Source: Pigoraptor chileana (Eukaryota; Opisthokonta; Filasterea). Taken from it: a stretch of 64,000 nucleotides of DNA. The position numbers were made by a program, and so were the translations under genes. The number at the start of each line of letters is the position of its first letter. Within the stretch, counting starts at the first letter, position 1. The notes under the pieces were generated by a model. That model had not been told where the DNA came from. It searched no databases and saw only the letters and a program-made list of their open reading frames with translations. Below, one piece after another: positions 1-11,941 of this stretch. The DNA lies in the NCBI GenBank assembly GCA_943704495.1, contig CALSCR010002516.1:1-64000 (forward strand). Reading direction: 5' to 3'.

Positions 1-3000
1 GATCTCATACCTGCAGTCTCGTATGTGGCTATTCCTCAGTCGTGCGACTGCTTCTCCCGATAGTGCGATGAAACCGCCGATCACAGCTCTATTCCCGACG
101 GCGACGACATCATCCATGACAATCAGACCATCAAACTGAACACTCAGGCCACCGCCACCGCCTTTGGCCACATTTCGCAAAAAAGCACATCTTTGCCGCG
201 TCTTCAGTGTGGAGGACTCAGTCACAGTGAAGCCGCCCCCAGACACAGCGCGGCCACTTTCAACAACTGTGTTCGACAGGATCGTCAGTGATTCGCCTCC
301 GAGATACGCCGTCCCGCCGTTGTCAGCACTACAGCCCGAGAAGCGGGAGTTAAGGACAGCAACACACACCGTATTGTCTATGTACAGGGCCCCTCCTTTT
401 GTCGATGCCGTTGCATATTCAATCGTCATACCATCGAGGACGATTGCTGGTGAGCTCTCATTCAAACCGATTGTACTCACTGCCCACAGAAATCCGCCTT
501 GTGCTGCAGCATTGCCTGACGAAAAGCCACCGAATATACTGAGATAGGGCCGCGTTTGTCGGCGAGTCAGATACACATAAATGGCACCGCCATCCTCATC
601 AGCAGTGTTGTTGATAAAATTAGAATTGCGCAAAACGACCGAAACACTCGCTGCATTGTCAATTGCAATGGCGCTTCCCTGCACAGCCTGTCAGTTTTAT
701 ATAGTAGATATAAGTTAACCATAGTTAAGAATGTATGTATAGGACATCTATTCCGCTAACTGTGCCGGAGTGGGCGGAATATCTCTCAACGACAATAAAT
801 CACGTCAGATGCATCTGAATGGACTTTGCACAAGACTAGTTCTTCATTGATCACTCTGCCCCATGCTGCACAACAACAGAATGAAGAGGTACATACCGAG
901 TTTCCGACGAAGGATGTACCGTTAACGGCAACCATTGCAGACGCGGTGGTGTAGATGCACGCTGACGTGCTCCCCTTATTTGACTTGAAGAGAGTATTGG
1001 TTACTTCGATTGATGCCTGCATGTAGGTCGATCGGCGGTACAGACTGTGTTAACCATTATTTTCATAATGGGCAATATTTATGCCTATTATTTGGAGCGC
1101 TTGATTAATTAAACTGGTCAGTTCTATATAGCAGTGCTGCAGGCCATAGGAGATACAAACATAGTTATAACTAACACACAGGCACATTAGGGGCCAGGCC
1201 AGGCTGGAGAGGTAATTATTACAGTACTGTGATTCCATACCGTTTCTTCGGAATAAATCGCACCCATATCCCCGTTGTTATTCAAAAAGGTGCATTGGTC
1301 ACAAAGCGACGCTGATGAGCCACGCAGAAGAAACACGGATCCGTAATATCCCTGTACATATATGCAGTGGGAGACAGGACTAGTGTCAGCTGATCATGGA
1401 GAGAAAAGTCAGTCGCATGCTGTGGCCACACATAATAAACTGAACCACACCATTATAAACCTGAGCGCAAACAAAAAGTACCCACTGCCATACATCTCGG
1501 TCCCAGTCAAAACTAACTAAAGGCTGCACCAGTATGAATACAAAGTTGAAGGACATTTTCGAATGACGAGCCGACAAAAGATAGGAATACACCGAAGGAC
1601 TCTACGGTACCGTGATCACAGACCAAAACGTTAAGAGACAAAGCAGGTAGATTTCGGAACTTAAAGGCCTCACTGGCCGGCTTACCACATTATTTGTGAA
1701 TATGCAATTAGCAAATGTGGCGGCGACCGATCCCTCGACAAGAACGACGCCACCATCGCTGTCATCAAGCGCCATGTTGTTTTCAAATACTGATCCCGTA
1801 ACCACCACCGACAAGTTCGTTCCAGTGAGCGATAGTGCACCCGCAACTCCGTATTGTCTGTTGATGCTGTTGTACCTGACGTAGTTTCCAGTGGCGTTGC
1901 ATCCGGCCATTCTCAGTTTTGACGCCACAGCGGACGCCTCACAGTGAAGGACACCTCCCTTCCAATTGCCAACGCCATTGGTGAATGTCGCGCGGGTAAT
2001 GATAGTGGATGGCACCTCTGTGAAAAAGAGTGATATGCCGACGTTTCCCGAGTTTGCATCGAATGAGCAATCAGTGATTTCCACACTCGGCGATGCCGCA
2101 ACATATACGGCACCTCCCGAATTATAAGAGTCAGACAACGAGAATGACGTGTTGGATATGACGACTGACGAATTGGCGCCAGCGATATAAATTGACCCTC
2201 CGTTGCCACTTTGCGACCAGCTATCATGGAATGTCGAGTAGTCAATAACAATGCGGTTGGGTGCAGACGCATAAATTGAACCACCGTTCCTTGTTGTTGT
2301 AGAAAGCGAGCTGCAGGAGTTGAAGGTCGTTCTCAGGACGGTTAAATTCGCACCCGCCGCTGTCGCAATGCAGCCACCGTGGGAGTTGGTGGTGACACCT
2401 GTGTAGGAAATGCATTAAATAGATGGGATGTAAATGTTTCATATAAATCGCTGCGTTGTTGTATCGTCTCCACCTTCAGTTAACCAGTTTAATAAAAGAG
2501 ACAACCTCAGATGGAGACTCCGTCAGATCAATAATATGAATGAAACAAACTGGAGTAATGAATACTATAATAGTAAATGAAAGAACAATAAAACAAACCA
2601 GACTCCCACCATATTACCCGTTGAACTGTACTCACTTACAAACACAGAGTCCATGACAATGGCCTTGCAGCGCCCGATGCGCAGTGCACCTCCGGGGCGT
2701 GACGTAACCACACTGGCGGTGCCGGAGACAACAATGGAATACTTGCCAAAATACGATGACAACACACTGACGGCGCCTCCATTGTCGCACGTGAGTGGGG
2801 TCGCATTCCCGGATGTACTGAACCGCGTGGCATTGAATGTCGCAATGCCACTGTCAATCGTAATGGACGAGGTGGACGAGGATGACGAAAAGTACAGTCC
2901 CACATATGCGACGGGAGATATGGCCGCACGAATTGTTATCGTCTGTGCACTCTGCTGCAAAATGACAGTTGAGCTCATTCCATCGCCCACAAACCGCATT

Positions 3001-3509
3001 CCCGCAAACGGCGGCTGGAATGTTGGATAGACGCCCGCAACAAGACGTATCTCGTCGCCTGCCTGACCGAGACACAGCGCCGACGCAAGATAGGTTGATC
3101 CGGTGAAGGTGCCAGTGGATGTGCGGTTGTATGCCAATGTTGTGTTGCCAGAGAGCGAACCGGCCGCCCCATTCACAGGGCCAAGTGCAAGAAGCAGTTG
3201 GGCACCAAGTCCCACGCCATCAAACGCAAACTCGCCCTTAATAACATCGCCGTTTGTGGCCGTCAAATTCACGCGAAATGTCGTCCCTGTAAGTGTGGCG
3301 GCGCACGAGGTCGCGCAGTTTGTCCTATGGAAAGTCAAAGTTGCGGTACACGACAGAAACGAAATCAAACTGAAAAAAGTCTTTAAAAAACGAACGGCGA
3401 AAGATGATGACGTCTTCAGGTCACTCAGCAACCACTCGGTAAGAAGCAAAACGAGGCAGAGAGTGCAACGACGTGATCCATTTAAACGTATACACGGGTG
3501 GCCAGTCAC
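1..3509 (-). CDS. Beta-helix (polymorphic-membrane-protein-like) surface protein, 3' end outside the window
   Basis: Exons on the minus strand are 3509-2636, 2398-1686, 1351-1241, 1016-897 and 687-11, with a likely donor at 10, so the gene continues past the left edge. Each junction keeps the reading frame. The protein has a hydrophobic N-terminal stretch that could be a signal peptide, then many short repeats of the pattern GG-A/S-I-Y followed about 10 to 20 residues later by S-x-F-x-x-N, for example NGGSIYIAGANSSVVISNTS. Such repeats form right-handed parallel beta-helices (pectin-lyase-like, as in chlamydial Pmp and many protist surface proteins). N-glycosylation sequons are common. No enzyme active site is visible. 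The start at 3509 is the first in-frame ATG of this exon; an upstream exon carrying a better signal peptide, around 3640-3800, cannot be excluded. The exact function is unknown; surface adhesion is an inference. Confidence 0.75.
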
Positions 3510-4530
3510 AGTTGCGTGACAGGATTTTCATAACATTCGCCACAACATACCAGCGCGAGGAGGTAGCGGCTATTGATACATCCGCCACATCGCACGAATA
3601 CGCAAATGTGTTTGGGGATCCATTCGCAGCGCTTCATGATCCCGCGAGGAGGAGCGGACACGACGAGCGAAAGGCGTCGCAAACACGCAATGTATACAAG
3701 CACGCCACAATCCACAGAACAGCAGAAGGAGAAAGAGTGCTGCTCAGGTGCACGTGGCGACGGATGGGAGGAGTCCCCGCGGTATGCATCACAGGGAGCC
3801 CGCGGCAACAGGGGCGGATCGAACAGACCGGCATCGAGTAAGCAACTGCCGGATGCTCCGAGTCCGCCGTGCCGACTGAAACGGTGCACACGGTGCCGCT
3901 GCCAATGACGGCAGACAATATATTTTACACACGTGTCGACACATAGCAGCTCAGCGCGTTGTTGCCTGTGGCACACACGCTCGGCAAGTGCGAGTGCAGT
4001 ACACTGACAGCCACTCAGCTGAATCCACACACACACACACACACACGGCACACACCGACGAGTAGTGACACCGACCACCACGGCACAGTGACCGGCGTCT
4101 CAGGTAACCGTACTCCCAGTGCCGGGGGGTATATTTTTCGCCGAGAGCTCGGCAGGGGACGGATTGTGCATGACGTCATGCCGCGCCCAGACTGAATAAC
4201 CGTGCGCGACTGCAGCGGCCAGTGCGCAATGGCCACATGACACTAAGGGCCGTACTGTGTAATCAGTACCCTGGATGATACTCTCAATTGTACGCACTGC
4301 CGCCGACTGCGGGACCCACTGACAAGGAGTGACAACTGTCCTCATTGTGTAGTGTGTGTCGGGTAGTGCGGACCAAACACCGTGACTGCGCAGGCACTAC
4401 TCTGAGGGCGCCTTGTGCAGCACATGAGGGGACCATGATGTATGATGAACTCTTTCAATCATGTTAAACTGATAGGGCGAGACGACTATTTGATGCGAAC
4501 ACGCAACCGCACAGCCCTGGTGCCGTACTC
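3510..4530. promoter_or_regulatory. Divergent intergenic region, beta-helix gene / ABCF gene
   Basis: No coding sequence is supported here; the open frames are short and lack family features. The stretch must hold the promoters of both flanking genes. It contains a (CA) run at about 4026-4047 and a perfect TGACGTCA palindrome at 4171-4178, which matches the CRE/ATF-type bZIP site. Whether the palindrome is used is unknown. Confidence 0.4.
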
Positions 4531-7500
4531 ATGGAATCAGCCACTGTCAGTCGGAAAGAGCGCCGTCTGTTGAAGAAGGCGAGCGGAGATGCAGCGATTG
4601 GCGGTGCAAGTCCCACAGCGGTGACGCTGCATCCGTCCTCCAAGTCGATAGGAGTGGGCGCGGGCGGTACTGCATTGGCTGGTGGAGTGGCCATAACAAC
4701 TAATGCCGTAAATGCAAACTGGGGCGTGGAGGCCAAGGCGCAGGTCTCGCGCTTTCACACAGAGACCCTCGAAACTACATCGAGGGAGGTGAGTGCCGAA
4801 ATGCTGCACTCTTGGCGTGGCATTCCTTCTGTCTACCTTTGGAATGCAGTTTCGAACTTGCGACTGTGTTCACTGATGCACAGTCACACTCTGTCACACT
4901 CTGCCACTCCAGTTGTTTCTGCGCAACATCTGCATAGCGTGTGGCGGTGTGGACCTGCTTGTCGACTCGACGCTGCACGTGTTTCCTGGACATCGGTATG
5001 GCCTTCTCGGTCGCAATGGCGTTGGTAAGAGCACACTGTTGCGGAGCGTTGCTTCCGGAAAACTCCCCGGCTTCCCTGCGAACATGCGCGCACTCTACGT
5101 GCAGCAGGAGGTGGATGGCGATGACCGATCCTCATTGGATTGGGTGTTCGCGGTGGACACCGAGCGAACCGCCCTTCTGGAGGAGGAAAAAGGTTGGGTG
5201 TTTCTGCTAAATCTTGTGTGTGGTGTGCGCTTATTTGCAACAGTCCCGCTGCTTCTATGTGTGCGCTTATTTGCAACAGTCCCGCTGCTATGGTGGGCAT
5301 GTGGCTGCATAAATTTGTTTGTCAATTTGCGAACTTTTCTGCACTTTCTTCTACTATATGCAGTGCTGCGGGAGGCCGTGTCGAGCGGACCCGCCGCCGC
5401 CCGCGTGGCTGCCAAGCGAGTTCTCGCCAACCGCGCACTCGCTGCAGCCGAGGATGCACGTGTCGTTGCGGACAAACGCAGCCGACAGAGGGGCAAGGCC
5501 GCGCGCGTGGTCGCACTGGCGGCAGAGGCGGCGGCGGCGGAGGCTGTTGGGCGCGCGTCTAGTGCAGAGGACGCACTATGTGACGATGCAACCGGCGGTG
5601 ATGGTGACTCTGCGAACAGTGGCGACAGCGGCAGCGATGACGATGCCGTGGCGGAAGTGATGCTGGCGGAAATATACGACAAGTTGGAAGAGGTGCGTAT
5701 GATGTGTGTCTGTGCTCTCACTGCAGCATCTGTGCTTTATATGCTCCTACTAAGTTGTGCGTTGGTGAGCGTCCATATTGGTGTCCTGAATGTGCCAATC
5801 CACGTGAATTTACGTGTTCAGATGGATGCCGACAGTGCAAAGTCGCGCGCAACAACAATTCTGCGAGGTCTCGGCTTTGACGATGTGCTAATTGAACTGC
5901 CTACGCGCAAGCTCAGTGGTGGCTGGCGGATGCGCGTCTCTCTCGCGCGGGCGCTCTTCCGCACCCCGGATGTTCTCATGCTAGACGAGCCCACCAACCA
6001 CCTTGACCTCGACGCCACCATTTGGCTCGAGGGACAACTTCGCGCAATGGAAGAAACGGCCGTCATTGTTGTGTCGCATGACGCACGATTTCTGAACGCC
6101 GTTACCACGGACACGCTCGTACTGCGCAATAAGAAACTTGCGACGTTTCCAGGCAACTACGACGCGTACACCGAGGCGACCGCGGAGATGCTGTTGCGGA
6201 AGCAGCGTCTTTACGACGTCATTGAGAAGCGGCGTGCGCATATCCTCGATAGTATTGAGAAAGCGGTGAAGACAGCACGTGCGTCTGGCGATGACAAGAG
6301 ACTCGGCATGGTGGCATCGAGGAAAAAGGTGGGCGTCGCGTGCTGCTCTTCCGAGTGTATACCTGTGCCGAGGCATGTGCTCTGTCAGTGTGACCGTATT
6401 CCGTGCTCGTGTGTTTAATCGCTGGTGAAGAGTCGTGGTTTTCCCTGAGCAATGACATCAGTGCCGGCTGTGAAATTGGAATGCGTGGCTCACGTGACAT
6501 GGGGTATTAAATGGCAGAAACTCGAGCGTCTCGGGCAAGAGCGGCATGACGATGGCCGTCGATGGCGCGAATCATACGATGGATTCCGCAAGGAGGTTAC
6601 CCTCGATACCCCTGATCCACCTGTCACCCTCAAAATACCGGAAGCAGACACTGTCACATACCAAGGGTCGCTCTTACGTCTCGCATCTGTCGGCTTTTCG
6701 TATGTGCCGGATGTTCATTCCTATCCATCCCCGCAATCCGCCGTGTCAGCACAGCAGGCTGCACCCGCAAGCGTAAGCAAGGCGCCAGCGGCTTCTGTGA
6801 GTGCGCCAGTGCGCACGAAGCTCTTTTCCGCCGTCGACATGGACGTGTTTGCCGACAGCCGCATCGGGCTCGTCGGCTCGAATGGCAGTGGCAAGTCATC
6901 GCTTCTTCGGGTCATTGCGGGGCTTTGTGAGCCGACAGAGGGAGCGGTGCAGCGCCATCCGTCGCTGCGAGTGGGTCTATTTGCACAGCACGCCATCGAC
7001 GATCTGACGCCGCAGCTGAACTCTGTCGAGCACATGATGCGACTGACCCCCGGACTGAAGGAGCTCGAGTACAGGCAGTTCCTCGGGGGGTTCGGGATTT
7101 CGGGGAAAACAGCACTCGTTCCTGCGGGTGCGCTGTCCGGTGGACAGAAGGCCCGACTGGCACTCGCCCTATGCCTTGCTAAATCGCCACATGTGCTGCT
7201 TCTTGACGAGCCCACGAACCACCTTGATCTGGATACAATTGAGGCGCTTGCGTTTGCTGCGAACGAATACGGCGGTGGCGTCATTGTCGCCTCCCACGAC
7301 GGTCGGTTGCTGGACGCGATGGACTGCGACATTTTCCTCGTCGAGGGCGGGAAGGTTGGGGGTCCCCTGGCGAATGGCTTTGAAGAGTATGCGTCGATGG
7401 TCAAGGCACGGGTTGCTGCCCGCAACAAGCGTCTCGCACCGCGCAAGCCAGTGATCAAGAAGCCCGCCGTCGACGGGAAGAAGGCGCCCGTTAAAGGCAA

Positions 7501-7624
7501 GACGGCTTCCAGCACTTCCAAAAATGGCAAGGGTACATCTGGCTCTAAGCGGACAGACGCCAAGAAAGGCGCTAAGACTGGGACTGGGAGCACGGGGGGC
7601 ACGGCAAAAGGCACCCACAAATAG
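4531..7624 (+). CDS. ABCF3: ABC-F ATPase, ABCF3/GCN20 type
   Basis: Five exons, 4531-4788, 4913-5192, 5364-5692, 5822-6328 and 6518-7624, give a protein of 826 residues. It has two ABC ATPase domains and no membrane spans, as in soluble ABC-F translation factors. Domain 1 has Walker A GRNGVGKST, signature LSGGWRMR and Walker B VLMLDEPTNHLD; domain 2 has GSNGSGKSS, LSGGQKAR and VLLLDEPTNHLD. The stretch around the first Walker A (GHRYGLLGRNGVGKSTLLR) closely resembles GCN20/ABCF3, which binds GCN1 and ribosomes to activate the GCN2 stress kinase. The segment after the first Walker A is enlarged by an Ala- and acid-rich insert (about 5400-5680). The C-terminus adds a Lys-, Gly- and Thr-rich tail of about 60 residues, absent from yeast GCN20 and probably RNA-binding. 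Introns 2 and 3 are multiples of three without stops. Assignment to ABCF3 rather than ABCF1 or ABCF2 is likely but not certain. Confidence 0.92.
5224..5289. repeat. Tandem 30-base duplication inside ABCF intron 2
   Basis: Positions 5224-5253 and 5260-5289 carry the same 30 bases, separated by a short spacer (period 36). The repeat lies within the intron 5193-5363 and does not touch the splice sites. Confidence 0.85.
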
Positions 7625-8156
7625 ATTTGTTCTGGCCGCCAATGCATCTCTGTTGAGGCTGTGGTCTGTTGTTTCGCTTTTTTTCGTTTCGTTTTCGTTT
7701 TTGTTTGTGTCGGGTGCCATACAAATTGTTTGGTGAACGGTTGCACACATACGTAAATGCACGTGTGTCATGCTGTTAATACACACTGGACTTGAACTTC
7801 ATTAACAATGACGCTTATTAGGTATGAGTGATTATGTGCTGGAATTCGACATTACCGTAACGTAATCGCAGTCTCACATTATTGATCAGTCGTCACATTA
7901 GAGGCACATTATGCAAGTAATTGCGGATGAATGAGAGGAGGGTCAGTTCAATGATTCGACCTAACAAAATGGGCAAGCTAGTTGCTGTGTCCACAAATGC
8001 GCGAGTTATATTCAATTGATTCGCGCTGAGAGGCGACACACGCCACGCTGAGAAAGAGTACATTTGGACAATAATATACAGTGCCCACTTGTCATCAAAT
8101 TGCACCAACATCCCTCACCCACGACACAACACATCTGCAAGCTATGCCACAAAGGC
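7625..8156. other. Convergent intergenic region, ABCF / amine oxidase
   Basis: This is the space between two 3' ends. I see T-rich sequence just after the ABCF stop and no open frame, RNA gene or repeat that I can support. Confidence 0.5.
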
Positions 8157-10014
8157 TCAGTCGAAACGGCACATGGCAACGGCGACAGACACAATGACAG
8201 CTGCAACAAACGTGAGAAGACTTGCGCTGGTCGCAGTGGCGGCACCGGAGCCCTTCACAGCCGCGGGGATGGGCGGCGGGCTCAAGCACGTGGGCGGCTC
8301 GCTAGAGCGTAGTGCCGGGCAGACGCCGTACTTTGAGCATGCGGCAACACGGTCTGCGGCGACGCTTCCCGACTCCAGCGCGCCCTGCACGGTGCCAGAG
8401 AGAACGCCGCTGGTGTGTTCACCCGCAAAATAGATGCGGCCGACGGGGGCCGCGATATCCTTGGCCGCATTGCTGTCCAGACCCACTGGAGTCACAGTGG
8501 CCGCACCGAGAACTCGCTCGTCGGTCGACCACCGCGAGATGGCATAGTGGGTCGGTGTCCTAGCGGTTGCCGTGGCAGTGGGGAACATTTTCTGGAGAGC
8601 GGCGGAAACTTCAGCGGCAATGTCGCTGTCGGACAGCTGCTCGAGCCTGGCAGCCTCATCACCAGTGGCGGTCACCTCCAGGAGGGTAACATCCCCGAGG
8701 GCGTTGTTGGAATTGAGAACGTGGAACACAGAGTAGGAGCCGCGGTCGCCGCTCGCCGAGAGGAGAAACTCGGTATTACCTGACCAGAGTGCGGCGGGGA
8801 ATGCAAACACGGCGCGCACCTGCGACACAATTTCAATCCTGTCCAGAGCGCTGAGCTTCCAAGCGGGCAGTGCGGGTGTAAAAGTGATCTTGCCCGAACG
8901 CAGCACGCCGGCGCTGACGGCAACAATGACAGACTTTGCACGGAAAACGTCACCCGCCTCAGTGGTGACGTCAATGAGTGCACCTGGGATTCCATAAGAG
9001 ACACTAGCGACGGGCGAATTCACGCGCAGGCGGGAGGCATTTGTGAAGACTGCCCCCGCAAGGTCAGTGAGGGTCTTGCGGAGGCCGCGAAAGTCCTGAA
9101 CAAGGCGGTCACCTGCCGCCGTCGAGTTGTATTTGGCATATGCAAGGCTGGGATTTCCATAAAGGAGGCTAGTCGCCTCCGCGAGATCGCCGCGCTCGTA
9201 TTCGTTGGCAAAGTAGTCAAACACACGGGACAGCGACACGTTCCTGCAGAATGATATGCAACACACAGTGAGTAAACTAATGCGAGAAACACGAACAACA
9301 AAAATACATATTTAAATTCTCGCAGAAAACAAATGAACCGCATATATCAGGCGAATTATAATCATGATCCACAGATGTCGGTGTTGTTTGACGCAAAAAA
9401 TTAAAACGCAAAATCAAAAGCAAACTCCCCACAAACACTCACTTTGCGTCGCCATAGCCAAGAGGGCTCCAACCAAGTGTCCGCAGCGCCGACCGTAAAG
9501 AAATGTCCGTGCGATTGCCACTCGCAAACTGCTGCGCGAGTTGAGCGAATCCGCGGGTGGCATTTATAGCGGTCCTCCACCGGGGGCTCGTCGTCAGACC
9601 ATCCACCTCAACATTGCCGTTGTAGTAGACGGCCGCCCGCGTCCGGTTAACAAGGACCGACACAATGCCCGAGGCAGTGGCGAGTTTGAAGGCGGGATTG
9701 GACGCACCATTCGCACGAAGCCAAGCTGCGCCGAGTTCGACGTTGACTTGATTCCCATCAGAATTCTGGAGAACGGAACCGTCGGCAAAAGACTTGAGCG
9801 GGGACTCGGAGACGCGGCCTCCAATGCGGCTTTTTGCCTCGAGAAGGATCACGTCCGTCACGCCAGCACTTTGAAGGTTTTTGGCAGCCTGAATACCCGC
9901 TGCGCCACCGCCGATAATAACAACTTCCGCCTGAAAAGTGGCACCCGTCGCGCAGGCGCATGAAACTGCAAGCACAACGGCGATGGACGCCAACAAACGC
10001 GCAGTGGCCGCCAT
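8157..10014 (-). CDS. Secreted or membrane-anchored flavin amine oxidase (polyamine oxidase-like)
   Basis: Two exons, 10014-9443 and 9243-8157, joined in phase 2, encode 552 residues. Residues 1-22 form a clear signal peptide (MAATARLLASIAVVLAVSCA). The FAD-binding dinucleotide motif follows at once: VVIIGGGAAGIQAAK, with the GGGAAG at residues 35-40, then LEAKSRIGGR. Near the C-terminus GRIYFAGEHTSG matches the second FAD contact of amine and polyamine oxidases. The protein ends in a hydrophobic stretch (LLTFVAAVIVSVAVAM) with a three-residue tail, which suggests a GPI-anchor signal or a tail anchor. Family members oxidise secondary or primary amines of polyamines and release hydrogen peroxide. 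With a signal peptide this one should act outside the cell or in the secretory lumen. The start at 10014 was chosen over an in-frame upstream ATG at 10056 because it begins the signal peptide. The substrate cannot be read from sequence. Confidence 0.87.
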
Positions 10015-10480
10015 CTTCACTTGCAACAAAAGATGAACAGTGAAATTAATAAACAACGCGATTAGCCCTCCCTATAATATAACTCAGAAGGCACCACTTT
10101 TCGTAATCTCTGTGTGTGTGCGTGTGTGTGTGTGTGTGTGTGCGTGCCCATCACTGATCGTGCGACGCAAACTTATGCCGCAGCACTACTGATGTGGCAC
10201 AGTGGTGCGAGGAGTGAAGTCTCCGGGTGTTGGCTTTCGATGCCGAATTTCCCGATCCACCAATCGACTGTCTATATCCCGATGAGGACATCGTTTTACC
10301 AGTATACTATGTTAGGGATATGAGGAACTGGCTATCCATATATAGACGTGCTTTTAAGGAAACCCGGCCGGCACGTGACAAGTTCATGCACGTGCAGCAT
10401 CGTCCCGGCGACGCTCGGCGCAGTCAAACTGCCGTCACGGATATTCAAGAACATAGGCATTGAACGATAACCCGGTGTCT
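10015..10480. promoter_or_regulatory. Divergent promoter region, amine oxidase / TRM10
   Basis: The region contains a (GT)-rich run at 10110-10142, an A/T-rich TATATA element near 10339 and two CACGTG E-box palindromes at 10372-10377 and 10389-10394, both within about 110 bases of the TRM10 start. No gene is seen. Confidence 0.45.
10110..10142. repeat. (GT)n microsatellite
   Basis: An almost pure GT dinucleotide run with one interruption, located in the divergent promoter region. Confidence 0.9.
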
Positions 10481-11623
10481 ATGGAGACGAGCGACTTGGC
10501 AAAAGGGCGAGAAACCACTGAGAACGACATGTCGCAGTCAATAGACGAATCGGCGGCGGACCTGGAGCACGCATCCAGCGAGGAAGGGTCTTCAAGTGCA
10601 GCAATAACAGATGCAGCCGCTCCGTTGAGCAAAAATCAGCGGAAGAAGATCGCGCGTGAGCAAAAGTGGGAGGCCAAGAGAGAGCAGCGGAAGGAAACGC
10701 GTCGGCAACACCGCATCGCCCGCAAGGAGAGACAGCGTGAGGAAAAGGCTGTGGCCGTGGCGGCGGTTGCAGGCACTGATGGCGCATCGGGTGACGGTGG
10801 GAATGCGTCCACGGCGGCGCCCCCGCCAAAGCGATTCAAAAAGATGGCTGACGCAGTGAACTCGCCCACGGTCGTTGTGGATCTCGGTTTTGACGACCTG
10901 ATGACAGCGCGTGACGTCAAGCACCTGGTGACGCAGGTGGCGCGGTGCTACAGCGCCAATCGACGGTCCACCAACCCGTTTCGGTTCCACCTGACGAGTA
11001 TGGGTGGCAAGGCCAAGGAGCATCTCGCCGCCATCCACGGCTCTGAGCAGTGGGATGTTATTGTGGACACGCGGCCGTATGAGGAGGTGTTTGCACGTGA
11101 CAGCCTCGTCTATCTCTCCTCCGAGTCCAGCAACGTCATTATGTCTCTGGATCCTGCAAAAGTGTACGTGATTGGTGGACTTGTGGATCACAATCACCAC
11201 AAGGGACTGACATTTCGACTTGCGCAGGAGAAGGGCATTGCACACGGACAGCTGCCGATTGGAGAGTACGTGCGGATGCAGTCGCGCAAAGTGCTCACGG
11301 TCAACCACGTGTTTGAAATCCTGTCCAAATACGAGGAGATGAAGGACTGGAAGGCCGCCTTCCTCAGTGTGATTCCGCAACGGAAATTTGCACAAAACAA
11401 CCACCAGAACGGTGGTGGTGCAGAAGATGCGTCGAGCGAAGTGCAGCCGGATGCAAGCGAGTCTGCACTTCAGCCGGATGCAGGCGAGTCTGAAGTGCAG
11501 CCGGATGCAAGCGAGTCTGCACTTCAGCCGGATGCAGGCGAGTCTGAAGTGCAGCCGGATGCAGGCGAGTCGAAAGTGTGTTCCGAGAAGGTGGCGGTGC
11601 AGGCGCCATCACCTTCGTCGTGA
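10481..11623 (+). CDS. TRM10: tRNA (guanine-9-N1)-methyltransferase, Trm10 family
   Basis: A single exon encodes 380 residues. The N-terminal third is acidic and then strongly Lys/Arg-rich (KNQRKKIAREQKWEAKREQR), the usual tRNA-binding coil of Trm10 proteins. The SPOUT catalytic domain starts near PTVVVDLGFDDLM and contains YLSSES and KVYVIGGLVDHN; the Asp in GLVDHN (residue 236) is the family's proposed general base. The enzyme transfers a methyl group from S-adenosylmethionine to N1 of purine 9 of tRNAs; the cytosolic/nuclear TRM10A type fits best because no mitochondrial presequence is seen. The first ATG is at 10481. The C-terminus carries a tandem repeat of nine residues (consensus ESxxQPDAG) that is not part of the enzyme fold. 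Confidence 0.93.
   Translation: METSDLAKGRETTENDMSQSIDESAADLEHASSEEGSSSAAITDAAAPLSKNQRKKIAREQKWEAKREQRKETRRQHRIARKERQREEKAVAVAAVAGTDGASGDGGNASTAAPPPKRFKKMADAVNSPTVVVDLGFDDLMTARDVKHLVTQVARCYSANRRSTNPFRFHLTSMGGKAKEHLAAIHGSEQWDVIVDTRPYEEVFARDSLVYLSSESSNVIMSLDPAKVYVIGGLVDHNHHKGLTFRLAQEKGIAHGQLPIGEYVRMQSRKVLTVNHVFEILSKYEEMKDWKAAFLSVIPQRKFAQNNHQNGGGAEDASSEVQPDASESALQPDAGESEVQPDASESALQPDAGESEVQPDAGESKVCSEKVAVQAPSPSS
11438..11572 (+). repeat. Five copies of a 27-base coding repeat in TRM10
   Basis: Five 27-base units encode QPDA-centred nonapeptides. Alternate copies (EVQPDAS, ALQPDAG) are nearly identical at the DNA level, so the array probably grew by duplication of 54-base pairs of units. It adds an acidic, disordered tail. 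Confidence 0.9.
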
Positions 11624-11941
11624 GTGGGCCGTCCACGACGATTGGTTAGTGTCGATAGACTTATTCCAGTCTCTGTCCGCCCATCTGAAGACATCATGTG
11701 CGTTTATGCCCTGGGCGGCACGGCGGGAAGCGTATTGCTGTGGCTGCGTCTCATTGAATTTGCGTGCGTGCGTGCGTGCGTGCGTATTTTGCAGTAATCG
11801 GGTTCTTTGTTCATTTCCGGTTGAATCAACTTCAAATTGGGATGCGTTGATGCTGTGCATTGATTATAAACAACCGGCTATACATATATGATTGTACGTA
11901 AACAACCGGCTATGATACAATTTATAATTGATCCAGACGAT
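11624..11941. other. Convergent intergenic region, TRM10 / HIR3
   Basis: It contains a (GCGT)n tetranucleotide run at about 11760-11785 and a direct repeat of AAACAACCGGCTAT near 11868 and 11899. No gene is seen. Confidence 0.5.

Noticed and set aside
10460-10480. TTG start seven codons upstream of the TRM10 ATG
   Set aside because: Eukaryotic genes rarely use TTG, and a good ATG lies at 10481.
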